DNA of 64,000 nt from Streptomyces roseoviridis (lineage in GTDB: Bacteria; Actinomycetota; Actinomycetes; Streptomycetales; Streptomycetaceae). Below, in pieces: positions 25,778 through 35,185 of this stretch. The notes beneath the pieces were generated by a model that was not told the origin of the DNA, searched no databases, and worked only from the letters and a program-made list of their open reading frames with translations. The DNA is taken from assembly GCF_039535235.1 (NCBI RefSeq), contig NZ_BAAAWU010000001.1, positions 6,079,001 to 6,143,000 on the forward strand, written 5' to 3'. Numbering within the stretch: the stretch's first letter is position 1; the number at the start of each line of letters is the position of its first letter. Made by a program: the position numbers and the translations under genes.

Positions 25778-26760
25778 AAGGTGCTCCAGTCGTGATCCGG
25801 ATAGCGGTGCACGGGCGCCGACACGTCGTCGAGGGCCCGGCAGATCTCGTCAGGAAGACTAAGGCTCTCCACTGACAGCGCGGCTCTGAGCTGCTGCGCG
25901 TTGCGCGCGCCGATGATCGGGGCGGTCACGCCGGGGCGGTCGCGGACCCAGGCGAGGGCGACCTGCAGCGGGGTGGCGGCGAGACCGTCGGCCGCCGTGC
26001 TGACCGCGTCGACGATCCGGCCGGCCGCCTCGTCCAAGTACGGCTCGACGAAGGGGGCCAGGGCCTCCGAGCCGCCGCGCGAGTCCGTCGGTGTGCCGTG
26101 CCGGTACTTCCCCGTGAGCACCCCGCGTCCGAGCGGAGAGGAGGGCAGCAGCCCTATGCCGAGGTCCAGCGCGGCCGGCAGCACCTCCCGCTCGACACCG
26201 CGCTGGAGCAGCGAGTACTCCATCTGCGTCCCGGCGAGACGGGTGCGGTCGCCGCCGAGCTGCCAGGTCGCGGCCTTCGCCAGCTGCCAGCCGCAGAAGT
26301 TCGACACGCCCGCATAGCGGGCCCGTCCGCTGCGCACGGCGATGTCGAGGGCCTGCAGCGACTCCTCCAGCGGGGTGTGCGGGTCGTAGGCGTGCAGCAG
26401 CCACAGGTCGACGTGGTCCGTGCCGAGCCGGGCGAGCGAGGCGTCGAGCGCGCCCAGCAGGTGACCGCGCGAGCCGTCGGTGCGCCGGTCGGGGTCGGGG
26501 ACGCTGCCCGCCTTGGTCGAGATGACCAGGTCCCGGCGCGGCACGACACCCGACCGGTCGTCCATGAGCCGCCCGAGCAGATACTCCGCCTCGCCGCCGC
26601 CGTACACGTCCGCGGTGTCGACCAGCGTGCCGCCCGCGTCCCAGAACGCCTTCAACTGCTCGGCGGCGTCGTGCTCGTCGGTGTCCCGGCCCCACGTGAG
26701 GGTGCCGAGCCCGAGCCGGGACACGCGCAGGCCGGTACGTCCGAGATGCCTCTGCTCCAT
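25774..26760 (-). CDS. Aldo/keto reductase
   Basis: This is a 328-residue (beta/alpha)8 oxidoreductase. The catalytic tetrad is visible: Asp and Tyr in DTADVYGGGEAE, Lys in ISTKAGS and His in LWLLHAYDPHTP. The NADPH-binding C-terminal region includes PIIGARNAQQLRAAL. The YajO/PdxI-type family acts on carbonyl compounds, and the substrate is unknown. The ATG at 26760 is preferred to upstream starts, which lie in the promoter region. Its start follows a 145-base gap shared with the divergent LLM oxidoreductase. Its 3' end overlaps the start of the RecD-like gene by four bases, so both form one operon. Confidence 0.88.
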   Translation of the reverse strand: MEQRHLGRTGLRVSRLGLGTLTWGRDTDEHDAAEQLKAFWDAGGTLVDTADVYGGGEAEYLLGRLMDDRSGVVPRRDLVISTKAGSVPDPDRRTDGSRGHLLGALDASLARLGTDHVDLWLLHAYDPHTPLEESLQALDIAVRSGRARYAGVSNFCGWQLAKAATWQLGGDRTRLAGTQMEYSLLQRGVEREVLPAALDLGIGLLPSSPLGRGVLTGKYRHGTPTDSRGGSEALAPFVEPYLDEAAGRIVDAVSTAADGLAATPLQVALAWVRDRPGVTAPIIGARNAQQLRAALSVESLSLPDEICRALDDVSAPVHRYPDHDWSTL

Positions 26761-26905
26761 GGCCGCGAGATTACTGGCCACGGCACGACGCGGAGAGAGC
26801 CTGTGGACAACCTGTCCACAGGCTCGTCGGGCTCCTGTCCGGGGCGCGGCCCGCACGCTAGAGTCCCGCACACAGGTCGTTACCGATGGGTAAGGGGTAC
26901 GTGGC

Positions 26906-27955
26906 ATGCGGCTCGGCATCAACCTCGGCTACTGGGGCGCGGGCATGGACGGCGACAACCTCGCCGTGGCGCAGGAGGCCGACCGCCTCGGCTACGACGT
27001 GTGCTGGGCGGCGGAGGCGTACGGCTCCGACGCCCCCACCGTGCTGTCCTGGGTCGCCGCCAAGACCGAGCGGATCGACGTCGGTTCGGCGATCATGCAG
27101 ATCCCGGCCCGCCAGCCCGCGATGACGGCGATGACCGCCGCCACCCTCGACTCCCTCTCCGGAGGCCGCTTCCGCCTCGGCCTCGGCGTCTCGGGCCCCC
27201 AGGTCTCCGAGGGCTGGTACGGCGTCAAGTTCGACAAGCCGCTGGCCCGCACCCGCGAGTACGTCGAGATCGTCCGCAAGGCCATGTCCCGCGAGCGCCT
27301 CACCCACCAGGGGGAGCACTGGACGCTGCCGCTGCCCGACGGGCCGGGCAAGCCGATCAAGCTGACGGTCCACCCGACCCGCCCGCACATCCCGCTCTAC
27401 ATCGCCGCCATCGGCCCCCGGAACCTGGAGCAGACCGGCGAGATCGCCGACGGCGCCCTGCTCATCTTTCCCTCCGCCGAGCACCTGGAGGAGACCGCCC
27501 TGCGTCACCTCCGCGCGGGCCGCGAGAAGGCCGGGCTGACGATGGAGGGCTTCGACGTCCACCCCACGCTGCCGCTGGCCCTGGGCGACGACATCGACGC
27601 CCTGGCCGACGTCTTCCGCCCGTACACCGCGCTCTACGTCGGCGGCATGGGAAGCCGCAAGCAGAACTTCTACAACCAGCTCGCCCGGCGCATGGGCTAC
27701 GAGAAGGCCGCCGCCGAGATCCAGGACAAGTACCTGGCCGGGGACAAGGACGGCGCCGCCGCGGCCGTTCCCCGGCAGCTGATCGACCAGACCACCCTGC
27801 TCGGCTCCGTCGACCGCATCGCCGACCGCATGACGGCCTACGCGGCGGCCGGGGTCACCACCCTGACCCTCGCCCCGGCCGGCTTCACCCTGGACGAGCG
27901 GATCGCCGCCCTCCGCGCGGGTGTGGAGGCCCTGGAGCGGGCCGGGCTCGCGTAA
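26906..27955 (+). CDS. LLM-class F420-dependent oxidoreductase
   Basis: This is a 349-residue luciferase-like monooxygenase-fold protein. N-terminal LGINLGYWGAG, the central SGGRFRLGLGVSGPQV and HIPLYIAAIGPRNLE are typical of F420-dependent actinobacterial members. It probably carries out hydride transfer with coenzyme F420 on an unknown substrate. It is divergent from the aldo/keto reductase. A TAGAGT -10-like box is at 26859-26864, and an inverted repeat TTACC-4-GGTAA (26880-26893) overlaps the leader. A weak AAGGGG ribosome site precedes the ATG. Confidence 0.85.
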   Translation: MRLGINLGYWGAGMDGDNLAVAQEADRLGYDVCWAAEAYGSDAPTVLSWVAAKTERIDVGSAIMQIPARQPAMTAMTAATLDSLSGGRFRLGLGVSGPQVSEGWYGVKFDKPLARTREYVEIVRKAMSRERLTHQGEHWTLPLPDGPGKPIKLTVHPTRPHIPLYIAAIGPRNLEQTGEIADGALLIFPSAEHLEETALRHLRAGREKAGLTMEGFDVHPTLPLALGDDIDALADVFRPYTALYVGGMGSRKQNFYNQLARRMGYEKAAAEIQDKYLAGDKDGAAAAVPRQLIDQTTLLGSVDRIADRMTAYAAAGVTTLTLAPAGFTLDERIAALRAGVEALERAGLA

Positions 27956-28247
27956 CGGACGGAGCGCCGGGGCCCGGAGAAGAGGTCCGCGGCCGTGGTG
28001 GGGGCTCGGGGGTCTTCCCCGCCACGGCCGTCACGCAGCTCAACGCGCGAGCGGGCCCGGGGTTACGCGCCCCGCGGCACGTGCTCCTCGCTTCCTCCCC
28101 GGCCCTGCGGCCGCCTCTTACCCGCCCGCGCCCGTACCCCGTTCGGCCCAGCCCCCGGGGTGCTCCTGTTGCCCGCCCGGCCGGGCCGCACTTGACTCGT
28201 ACTCCGCGGGCGTGCGGCGTACGGACGTCCGCATGGAGGTGGCACCC

Positions 28248-29033
28248 ATGCTTTCGGCCAAGAGCCTGTTCCAGGAAATCATCGACGACGACGTGTCCTT
28301 CCAGCTCTTCTGCTCCATCGCCGCCAGCGGCGAGGCCCAGGGAGGCTGGGAGAACGGCCGGATCGCCGCCCTCGTCCCGTCCGGCATGCGGGACATGGCC
28401 CCGAAGATCGCCCGGCACGGCGCCGACGAGGACAAGCACGGCCGGATCTTCAACGCGCTGCTGAGGAAGCGGGGCCTGGAACCCGTCCCCGTCCCGCCCG
28501 AGACGGACTACACGATGCTCCTCGAACGGCGCGGGATCGGCCTGGCCCACGACAAGCTCCGCCGGGACGAGCCCCTCACCGAGCGGGACATCGTCGTCTA
28601 CCTCAGCCACAGCCGGGTCACCGAGCAGCGCGCCGCCGACCAGATGGACATGCTCGTCAGGGACTTCGGCCGGCACCCCGAGCTCGGCAAGGCCATCAAC
28701 ATGATCGACAACGACGAGGCCAACCACCTCGCCTACTGCCACGAGGAACTGCTTCGCCTCAACTACGAGGGGCACGGCCGGCTGATCCAGCACACCCTGC
28801 GCGCGTCCGCGCTCGCCGAGATCCAGGTCTACCGCGACGTCAGCCTCGCCGTGATGCGCCACATGGGCCGCATCCTGCGCTGGCCCCGCGCGAAGTCCGC
28901 CGCGCTCGTGGCCGGCATCCACGCCGTGTACGCGTACGAGCGGGCCGCCGGCTGGCACCGGATGGTGGACCTGCGCATGCCGGAGCGCCGCGACGCCCTC
29001 GGAGGGCCCGTGACGCCCGCCCCGGCCTTCTGA
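28248..29033 (+). CDS. Ferritin-like domain protein
   Basis: This 261-residue helical protein has two EExH-like half-sites of a ferritin-like four-helix bundle. The first is around HGADEDKHGRIF, and the second around NDEANHLAYCHEEL. It therefore probably binds a di-iron centre, with possible oxidase or hydroxylase activity, or scavenges iron; this is inference. The ATG at 28248 follows GGAGGT by seven bases; the ATG at 28233 would have no ribosome site. The 292-base gap upstream holds only a weak TTGACT -35 (28192-28197) and nothing else recognisable. It converges on corA. Confidence 0.75.
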   Translation: MLSAKSLFQEIIDDDVSFQLFCSIAASGEAQGGWENGRIAALVPSGMRDMAPKIARHGADEDKHGRIFNALLRKRGLEPVPVPPETDYTMLLERRGIGLAHDKLRRDEPLTERDIVVYLSHSRVTEQRAADQMDMLVRDFGRHPELGKAINMIDNDEANHLAYCHEELLRLNYEGHGRLIQHTLRASALAEIQVYRDVSLAVMRHMGRILRWPRAKSAALVAGIHAVYAYERAAGWHRMVDLRMPERRDALGGPVTPAPAF

Positions 29034-29072
29034 GCCCGCCTCCGCGCACACCGACGGCGCGGCGCGGATCGC

Positions 29073-30062
29073 TCACATCCAGCCGCGCCGCTTGAACAGC
29101 CGGTACAGGCCCGCCACCGCCCCGGCCATCAGCAGCACCACCGCCGGATACGACCAGGTCCAGCGCAGTTCCGGCATGTGGTCGAAGTTCATGCCGTAGA
29201 TCCCGGCGACCATCGTGGGCACCGCGGCCATCGCCGCCCACGCCGAGATCTTCCGCATGTCGTCGTTCTGCCGCACGCCCATCTGCGCCAGATGCGCCGA
29301 CAGCACGTCCGACAGCAGCCGGTCCAGGCCCTCGACCTGCTCCGTCGCCCGCAGCAGGTGGTCCTGGACGTCCCGGAAGAACGGCTTCGACCGCTCGCGC
29401 ACGAAGGGCACCGCCCCCGACGCCAGCCGGGCCATCGGCCCGGCCAGCGGACTGCTCGCCCGCCGGAACTCCAGGACCTGCCGCTTCGCCGTGTAGATCC
29501 GCTCCGCCGTCCGCCCGGGCCCGGTGCCGGACGACGACGGCGCGAAGACGTCCGCCTCCAGCTCCTCCAGGTCGACCTGGAGCTCGGCCGCCACCTCCAG
29601 GTAGTGGTCCACCACCGCGTCGCTGATCGCGTACAGCACCGACGTCGGGCCGTGCTTCAGCACCTCCGGATCGGCCTCCAGACGCCTGCGCACCGCCGCG
29701 AGCGGAGCACCCTCGCCGTGCCGCACCGTCACCACGAACGAGTCGCCGATGAAGACCATCAGCTCGCCCGACGACACCCGGTCGCTCTCCGGCTCGTACA
29801 CCACCGGCTTGAGCACCGCGAACAGCGAGTCGTCGTACACCTCCAGCTTCGGCCGCTGGTGCGCCTTGAGGGCGTCCTCGACGGCCAGCGGGTGCAGCGA
29901 GAACTCCGCCGTGACGTGGTCGAACTCGTCCGCCGTGGGCTCGTGCAGGCCCACCCACAAGAACGCGTCCCCGGACGCCCGCGCCGCCGCCAGCGCGTCC
30001 GACAGATCTCCGGGGTCGTCCGTCCTGCGCCCGTCCCGGTACAGGGCTGAGTCCACGATCAC
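29073..30062 (-). CDS. corA: CorA-family Mg2+/Co2+ channel
   Basis: This 329-residue protein has a large cytoplasmic N-terminal domain and two C-terminal membrane helices. The first helix ends in the CorA signature YGMNF, and the second is followed by FKRRGWM. It forms a pentameric divalent-cation channel. The GTG at 30062 (VIVDSALYRD) is preferred, because the GTG at 30104 would leave only 30 bases to the divergent phosphatase gene; that longer form adds 14 residues and cannot be excluded. It converges on the ferritin-like gene. Confidence 0.88.
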   Translation of the reverse strand: MIVDSALYRDGRRTDDPGDLSDALAAARASGDAFLWVGLHEPTADEFDHVTAEFSLHPLAVEDALKAHQRPKLEVYDDSLFAVLKPVVYEPESDRVSSGELMVFIGDSFVVTVRHGEGAPLAAVRRRLEADPEVLKHGPTSVLYAISDAVVDHYLEVAAELQVDLEELEADVFAPSSSGTGPGRTAERIYTAKRQVLEFRRASSPLAGPMARLASGAVPFVRERSKPFFRDVQDHLLRATEQVEGLDRLLSDVLSAHLAQMGVRQNDDMRKISAWAAMAAVPTMVAGIYGMNFDHMPELRWTWSYPAVVLLMAGAVAGLYRLFKRRGWM

Positions 30063-30121
30063 GGCCCGTATTCTCCCCTTCCCACTCCCGTCACGCACCC
30101 GCACGCCACCCCCCTACCCCC

Positions 30122-30127
30122 TAGGCT
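30122..30127 (+). promoter_or_regulatory. -10 box, leaderless phosphatase gene
   Basis: TAGGCT is followed by seven bases (GGCCGAC) and the ATG at 30135, the same layout as at gntR. There is no ribosome site. Confidence 0.45.
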
Positions 30128-30134
30128 GGCCGAC

Positions 30135-30824
30135 ATGGCCACGCTCCTCCTCGTCCGGCACGGACGCTCCACCGCCAACACCTCCGGAGTGCTCGCCGGG
30201 CGCACGCCCGGCGTGGCGCTCGACGAACGCGGTGCCGCGCAGGCCGCCGCGCTGCCCGGGCGGCTCGCCGGGGTGCCGCTCGCCGCGGTCGTCTCCAGTC
30301 CGCTCCAGCGCTGCCGCGAGACCATGCGGCCGCTGCTCGACGCCCGCCCCGGACTTCCGCTGCACACCGAGGAGCGGATCAACGAGTGCGACTACGGCGA
30401 CTGGTCGGGCCGCAAGCTCGCCGAGCTCATGGACGAACCGCTCATGCAGGTCGTCCAGGGCCACGCCTCGGCAGCCGCCTTCCCCGGCGGCGAGTCCATG
30501 CGCGCCATGCAGGCCCGGGCCGTGGACGCGGTCCGCGACTGGAACGAGCGGATCGAGGCCGAGCACGGCGAGGACGCCGTCTACGCGATGTGCTCGCACG
30601 GCGACATCATCAAGGCCCTCGTCGCCGACGCCCTCGGCCTCCACCTGGACCTCTTCCAGCGCATCCACGTCGACCCCTGCTCGCTCACCGTCATCCGCTA
30701 CACCCGCCTGCGCCCCTTCCTCGTCCGCCTCGGCGACACCGGCGACCTCGCCGGCCTCGCCCCCCGCGAGACTCCCGGCGACGGCGGTGCGGCGGAGGTC
30801 GGAGGCGGTGCGGGCGCACCGTGA
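30135..30824 (+). CDS. Histidine phosphatase (MSMEG_4193-type phosphomutase)
   Basis: This 229-residue protein has the phosphoglycerate-mutase fold. The catalytic histidine is in LLVRHGRST (residues 4-12), ECDYGDWSG carries the conserved acid/base region, and the second histidine is in MCSHGDIIKA. The length and the GGESMRAMQAR segment match the MSMEG_4193 family, which is linked by gene order to mycothiol ligase MshC. The physiological substrate is unknown. It is the first gene of a run that continues with the DUF3090 and SCO1664-like genes and mshC. It probably starts without a leader. Confidence 0.85.
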   Translation: MATLLLVRHGRSTANTSGVLAGRTPGVALDERGAAQAAALPGRLAGVPLAAVVSSPLQRCRETMRPLLDARPGLPLHTEERINECDYGDWSGRKLAELMDEPLMQVVQGHASAAAFPGGESMRAMQARAVDAVRDWNERIEAEHGEDAVYAMCSHGDIIKALVADALGLHLDLFQRIHVDPCSLTVIRYTRLRPFLVRLGDTGDLAGLAPRETPGDGGAAEVGGGAGAP

Positions 30825-30914
30825 TCCATCCGCGCAGTAGGGTGGACGCGCCGCTGTAAGGCGCCGCAAGACCAGTCCGCAGCACCACAGTCGAGACCCA
30901 AGGGAGTCGGGAAC

Positions 30915-31505
30915 GTGTCCCGTCAGGTGTTCCTCTACGACCCACCGGAGCGTTTCGTGGCCGGCACGGTCGGGCTGCCTGGCCGCCGTACGTTCTTCCT
31001 GCAGGCGTCCGCGGGCGGCCGGGTCACCAGCGTCGCCCTGGAGAAGACGCAGGTCGCCGCCCTCGCCGAGCGGATCGACGAACTCCTCGACGAGGTCGTG
31101 CGCCGCACCGGCGGCAACGCCCCCGTGCCCGCGGTCGCCCCGCCGGACACCACCGACACCGCCCCCCTGGACACCCCCGTCGAGGAGGAGTTCCGGGTCG
31201 GCACCATGGCCCTCGCCTGGGACGGCGAGGAGCAGCGCATGATCGTCGAGGCGCAGGCGCTCGTCGAGCTCGACGCGGACTCCGAGGAGGACCTCGCCGA
31301 GGCCGAGGAGCGGCTGCTCCAGGACGAGGAGAACGGCCCGCCGATGCTGCGGGTCCGGCTCACCGGCGCCCAGGCCAGGGCCTTCGCCAAGCGGGCCCTC
31401 GACGTGGTCAACGCCGGCCGCCCGCCGTGCCCCCTGTGCAGCCTGCCGCTCGACCCGGAGGGCCACGTCTGCCCGCGCCAGAACGGATACCGTCGCGGCG
31501 CATGA
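30915..31505 (+). CDS. DUF3090 family protein
   Basis: This is a 196-residue protein with a GTG start. It has N-terminal FLYDPPERFVAGTVG and C-terminal CPLCSLPLDPEGHVCPRQNGY. The last segment is a four-cysteine zinc-ribbon-like element (CxxC and a later C), with one histidine. The family is almost confined to actinobacteria and is always near the mshC cluster; its function is unknown. The stop overlaps the next start as ATGA (31502-31505), so these two proteins are made together. Confidence 0.85.
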   Translation: MSRQVFLYDPPERFVAGTVGLPGRRTFFLQASAGGRVTSVALEKTQVAALAERIDELLDEVVRRTGGNAPVPAVAPPDTTDTAPLDTPVEEEFRVGTMALAWDGEEQRMIVEAQALVELDADSEEDLAEAEERLLQDEENGPPMLRVRLTGAQARAFAKRALDVVNAGRPPCPLCSLPLDPEGHVCPRQNGYRRGA

Positions 31506-32305
31506 GCAGTCACCAGGCCCTCGCGGCGGTCGACCTGCTCGCCCGGGGGGAGCTGACCGTGCGCGGCCAGGTCCGCGAGGCATCCAACGCCGTGCTGTTC
31601 TGCTCCGTCGCGTACGGGGGCGAGGAAGCGGCCTGCGTGTACAAGCCGGTCGCGGGGGAGCGGCCGCTGTGGGACTTCCCCGACGGCACCCTCGCCCAGC
31701 GGGAGGTCGCCGCCTACGAGCTGTCCGAGGCGACCGGCTGGGGCCTGGTCCCGCCGACGGTGCTGCGCGACGGACCGTACGGCGAGGGCATGGTCCAGCT
31801 GTGGATCGAGGCCGACCCGGAGGCGACCCTGCTCGCCCTCGTCGAGGACGAGGAGCCGGGCGAGGGCTGGAAGGCCGTCGGGCCCGCCCAGGTCGCCGAG
31901 GGCCGCACGGCACTGCTCGTGCACGCCGACACCCCGGAGCTGCGCCGGCTCGCCGTCCTGGACGCCGTGATCAACAACGGCGACCGCAAGGGCGGCCACC
32001 TGCTGCCGGCGCCCGGCGGGCGCCTCTACGGGATCGACCACGGGGTCTCCTTCCACGTGGACGACAAGCTGCGCACGCTGCTGTGGGGCTGGGCGGGGGA
32101 GGAGCTCACCGAGGAGGCCGCCGCCGTCCTGGAGACGCTGGACGCGCGGCTCGCGCCGGGCACTCCACTGGCCGAACGGCTCGCCGGACTCCTGACGCCC
32201 GCCGAGGTGGACGCCCTGCGGGGGCGGGTCGCCGTGCTGCGCGGGACCGGCCGCCACCCCGTACCGTCGGGTCAGTGGCCCGCGATCCCCTGGCCACCGG
32301 TGTGA
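31502..32305 (+). CDS. SCO1664-family kinase-like protein
   Basis: This 267-residue protein has features of a PI3/PI4-kinase/HipA-like fold. These are the Lys-containing ACVYKPVAGERPLW, the FPDGTLAQREVAAYELS segment, and the catalytic-loop-like NNGDRKGGHLL with a metal-binding YGIDHGVSFH. The fold predicts phosphotransfer. No substrate is established. It is translationally coupled to the DUF3090 gene, and the conserved pair always lies next to mshC, hinting at a shared process (inference). Confidence 0.82.
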   Translation: MSSHQALAAVDLLARGELTVRGQVREASNAVLFCSVAYGGEEAACVYKPVAGERPLWDFPDGTLAQREVAAYELSEATGWGLVPPTVLRDGPYGEGMVQLWIEADPEATLLALVEDEEPGEGWKAVGPAQVAEGRTALLVHADTPELRRLAVLDAVINNGDRKGGHLLPAPGGRLYGIDHGVSFHVDDKLRTLLWGWAGEELTEEAAAVLETLDARLAPGTPLAERLAGLLTPAEVDALRGRVAVLRGTGRHPVPSGQWPAIPWPPV

Positions 32306-32471
32306 GCACCGGCGCCTGAGCTGCGGCCCGCCTCGGCGACCGATGCTTTTCGGCCAATTCATGGCGGACCCGTGAGACCCCCTGGGGGTATGCATGGGCG
32401 GCGCCGTCCCGCAAGACCGTGAGATCGGACAAGATCCCGCATGCGGTTCGTATCCGGAACAGCTGTCCGGT

Positions 32472-32477
32472 TACGCT
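32472..32477 (+). promoter_or_regulatory. -10 box of leaderless mshC
   Basis: TACGCT is seven bases from the ATG at 32484, with no ribosome site. No convincing -35 was seen. The preceding 178-base gap holds nothing else recognisable. Confidence 0.35.
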
Positions 32478-32483
32478 CAGGAC

Positions 32484-33713
32484 ATGCATGCCTGGCCCGC
32501 TTCTGAGGTCCCCGCCCTGCCCGGCAAGGGCCGCGACCTCCGGATTCACGACACCGCGACCGGTGGACGAGTGACCCTCGCCCCCGGCCCCGTCGCCCGC
32601 ATCTACGTCTGCGGCATCACGCCGTACGACGCCACCCACATGGGACACGCGGCGACCTACAACGCGTTCGACCTCGTTCAGCGCGTGTGGCTCGACACCA
32701 AGCGGCAGGTTCACTACGTCCAGAACGTCACCGACGTGGACGACCCGCTCCTGGAGCGGGCCGTCCGCGACGGCATCGACTGGGTCGGCCTCGCCGAGCG
32801 CGAGACCGCGCTCTTCCGCGAGGACATGACCGCCCTGCGCATGCTGCCCCCGCAGCAGTACATCGGCGCGGTCGAGGCCATACCGGGCATCGTCCCCCTC
32901 GTGGAGCGGCTGCGGGACTCCGGCGCCGCCTACGAGCTCGACGGCGACATCTACTTCTCCGTCGAGGCCGACCCGCACTTCGGCAAGGTCTCGCACTACG
33001 ACACCGAGCTGATGCGCCACCTGTCCGCCGAGCGCGGCGGCGACCCGGACCGACCGGGCAAGAAGAACCCCCTCGACCCGATGCTGTGGATGGCCGCCCG
33101 CGAGGGCGAGCCCCGCTGGGACGGCGGCAGCCTCGGCCCCGGCCGCCCCGGCTGGCACATCGAGTGCGTCGCCATCGCCCTCGACCACCTCGGCATGGGC
33201 TTCGACGTCCAGGGCGGCGGCTCCGACCTGATCTTCCCGCACCACGAGATGGGCGCCTCCCACGCCCAGGCCCTCACCGGCGAGTTCCCCATGGCCAAGG
33301 CGTACGTCCACGCCGGCATGGTCGCCCTGAACGGCGAGAAGATGTCCAAGTCCAAGGGCAACCTGGTCTTCGTCTCGGCGCTGCGCCGCGACGGCGTCGA
33401 CCCGGCCGCCATCCGGCTCGCCCTGCTCTCGCACCACTACCGGGACGACTGGGAGTGGACCGACCAGGTCCTGCGCGACGCCCTCGACCGCCTCGGCCGC
33501 TGGCGCGCCGCCGTCTCCCGCCCCGACGGCCCCTCGGCCGACGCCCTCGTCGAGGAGGTCCGCGAGGCGCTCGCCGACGACCTGGACGCCCCGGCCGCGC
33601 TGGCCGCGGTCGACCGCTGGGTGGCCCTCCAGACCGCCGAGGGCGGCACCGACGAGTCCGCCCCCGGCCTCGTCTCCCGCGCGGTCGACGCGCTGCTCGG
33701 CGTCGCCCTGTAA
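32484..33713 (+). CDS. mshC: Cysteine:1D-myo-inosityl 2-amino-2-deoxy-glucopyranoside ligase
   Basis: This 409-residue enzyme is paralogous to cysteinyl-tRNA synthetase. The HIGH-like THMGHA and KMSKSK motifs bind ATP. Zinc ligands are in [14 protein letters not shown] and PHHEMG. It joins cysteine to GlcN-Ins to form Cys-GlcN-Ins, the penultimate intermediate of mycothiol. Lacking the tRNA anticodon domain of CysS, it is short for a CysRS and fits MshC. A TACGCT -10 box (32472-32477) lies seven bases before the ATG, so the message is probably leaderless. The window's mscR uses the thiol this enzyme helps make. Confidence 0.93.
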   Translation: MHAWPASEVPALPGKGRDLRIHDTATGGRVTLAPGPVARIYVCGITPYDATHMGHAATYNAFDLVQRVWLDTKRQVHYVQNVTDVDDPLLERAVRDGIDWVGLAERETALFREDMTALRMLPPQQYIGAVEAIPGIVPLVERLRDSGAAYELDGDIYFSVEADPHFGKVSHYDTELMRHLSAERGGDPDRPGKKNPLDPMLWMAAREGEPRWDGGSLGPGRPGWHIECVAIALDHLGMGFDVQGGGSDLIFPHHEMGASHAQALTGEFPMAKAYVHAGMVALNGEKMSKSKGNLVFVSALRRDGVDPAAIRLALLSHHYRDDWEWTDQVLRDALDRLGRWRAAVSRPDGPSADALVEEVREALADDLDAPAALAAVDRWVALQTAEGGTDESAPGLVSRAVDALLGVAL

Positions 33714-33799
33714 CGCATCCGGCCCGCGCGCCGGCGGGCCGCTTTCGGACCCGGGGTCCAGGAGCGGCCCGCGTGCTGCCGGGGCCGGCGGAAACGGCT

Positions 33800-33830
33800 A
33801 CGGGAGGGGCGGCCGTGCCACCCCTCCCGT
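33800..33830. terminator. Terminator hairpin between mshC and parJ
   Basis: ACGGGAGGGG and CCCCTCCCGT form a 10-bp perfect stem with an 11-base loop, six bases after the parJ stop on the minus strand. A second G+C hairpin (GGCCCGC/GGCGGGCC, about 33720-33742) follows mshC. Confidence 0.65.
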
Positions 33831-33835
33831 ACCGC

Positions 33836-35041
33836 TCACTCCCCGGCGTCCTCGCCGTCCTGCCGCTGCTCGCCGTCGGCCGTACGCCGCTCCGGGCCCG
33901 GCTCACGCCCCTGGCCCGGCCCCGGCTCGCCCGCGCCCTGCTCGCGGTTCTCGTCCGCGGCCCGCCGCCCCGGACCCTCGTCCGGGCCGTGCTCACGGCT
34001 CTCCTCCGCGGCCCGCCGCTCCGCCGGACCGTCGTCCGCGGCCCGCTGCTCCGGCTCCGCGCCCGGCACCGCCTCGGGGCCGGGCTGCTGGGGCTTCGGC
34101 GGGCGGGTGCGCTCGCTCGTGCCGTCCCGCAGATACGAGGTGTCGCCGCCCTCCGTCGCCATCCCCGGCCCGGCGCCGGGACCCGGCCCCGGACCCGAGC
34201 CCGGCTCACGCCGCCGCAGATAGCGCTCGAACTCGCGGGCGATGGCCTCGCCGGACGCCTCCGGAAGCTCCGCGGTGTCCCGCGCCTCCTCCAGCGTCTG
34301 CACGTACTCGGCCACCTCGCTGTCCTCGGCGGCCAGCTGGTCCACGCCCAGCTGCCACGCCCGCGCGTCCTCGGGCAGCTCGCCCAGCGGGATGCGCAGG
34401 CCGATCAGGTCCTCGAGCCGGTTGAGCAGCGCCAGCGTCGCCTTGGGGTTCGGCGGCTGCGACACGTAGTGGGGAACGGCCGCCCACAGGCTGACCGCGG
34501 GCACCCCGGCGTGCGTGCACGCCTCCTGGAGGATGCCGACGATGCCGGTCGGGCCCTCGTAGCGCGTCTCCTCCAGCTCCATGGTCCGGGCCAGATCCGG
34601 GTCGGAGGTGACCCCGCTGACCGGCACCGGACGGGTGTGCGGGGTGTCACCGAGCAGCGCGCCCAGGATCACCACCATCTCCACACCCAGCTCGTGCGCG
34701 AAGCCGAGGAGTTCGTTGCAGAACGAACGCCAGCGCATCGACGGTTCGATCCCGCGCACCAGGACCAGGTCCCGGGGCTTGTCGCCGCCGATGCGCACCA
34801 CCGAGAGCCGGGTCGTCGGCCAGGTGATCTTCCGGACGCCGCCGTCCAGCCACACGGTGGGCCGGTTGACCTGGAAGTCGTAGTAGTCCTCGGCGTCGAG
34901 CGCCGCGAACACCTCGCCCTTCCACTCCCGGTCCAGATGGGCGACCGCCGCGGAGGCGGCGTCACCGGCGTCGTTCCACCCCTCGAACGCGGCCACCATG
35001 ACCGGGTCGATCAGCTCGGGCACCCCCTCGAGCTCGATCAC
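33836..35041 (-). CDS. parJ: PAC2-family protein ParJ
   Basis: This is a 401-residue protein. The first ~290 residues form the PAC2 domain (FEGWNDAGDAAS, VLVRGIEPSMRW, PTGIVGILQEACTHAG, VPHYVSQPPNPKA). The last ~110 residues are Pro/Glu/Arg/Gly-rich and probably disordered. By gene order (between mshC and the glp genes) it corresponds to the S. coelicolor SCO1662 protein, known as ParJ. That protein interacts with ParA and influences chromosome segregation during sporulation. GTG start at 35041 with AAGGAGG six bases upstream. The low-complexity tail contains repeated RAADE/NREQ-like segments. Confidence 0.75.
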   Translation of the reverse strand: MIELEGVPELIDPVMVAAFEGWNDAGDAASAAVAHLDREWKGEVFAALDAEDYYDFQVNRPTVWLDGGVRKITWPTTRLSVVRIGGDKPRDLVLVRGIEPSMRWRSFCNELLGFAHELGVEMVVILGALLGDTPHTRPVPVSGVTSDPDLARTMELEETRYEGPTGIVGILQEACTHAGVPAVSLWAAVPHYVSQPPNPKATLALLNRLEDLIGLRIPLGELPEDARAWQLGVDQLAAEDSEVAEYVQTLEEARDTAELPEASGEAIAREFERYLRRREPGSGPGPGPGAGPGMATEGGDTSYLRDGTSERTRPPKPQQPGPEAVPGAEPEQRAADDGPAERRAAEESREHGPDEGPGRRAADENREQGAGEPGPGQGREPGPERRTADGEQRQDGEDAGE

Positions 35042-35185
35042 CCAGCGCCTCCTTCGTCGAAGTTCCTGTCGTACGGACCAACCTTATGCCTTTCCGGCGG
35101 CCCGCCCGCCGCCCTCGGACCCGCCCGAGAGCCGTCACGGCCTTGATCGACTACCCAGGAACTCCCGTCCGCACGCGTGGTGACG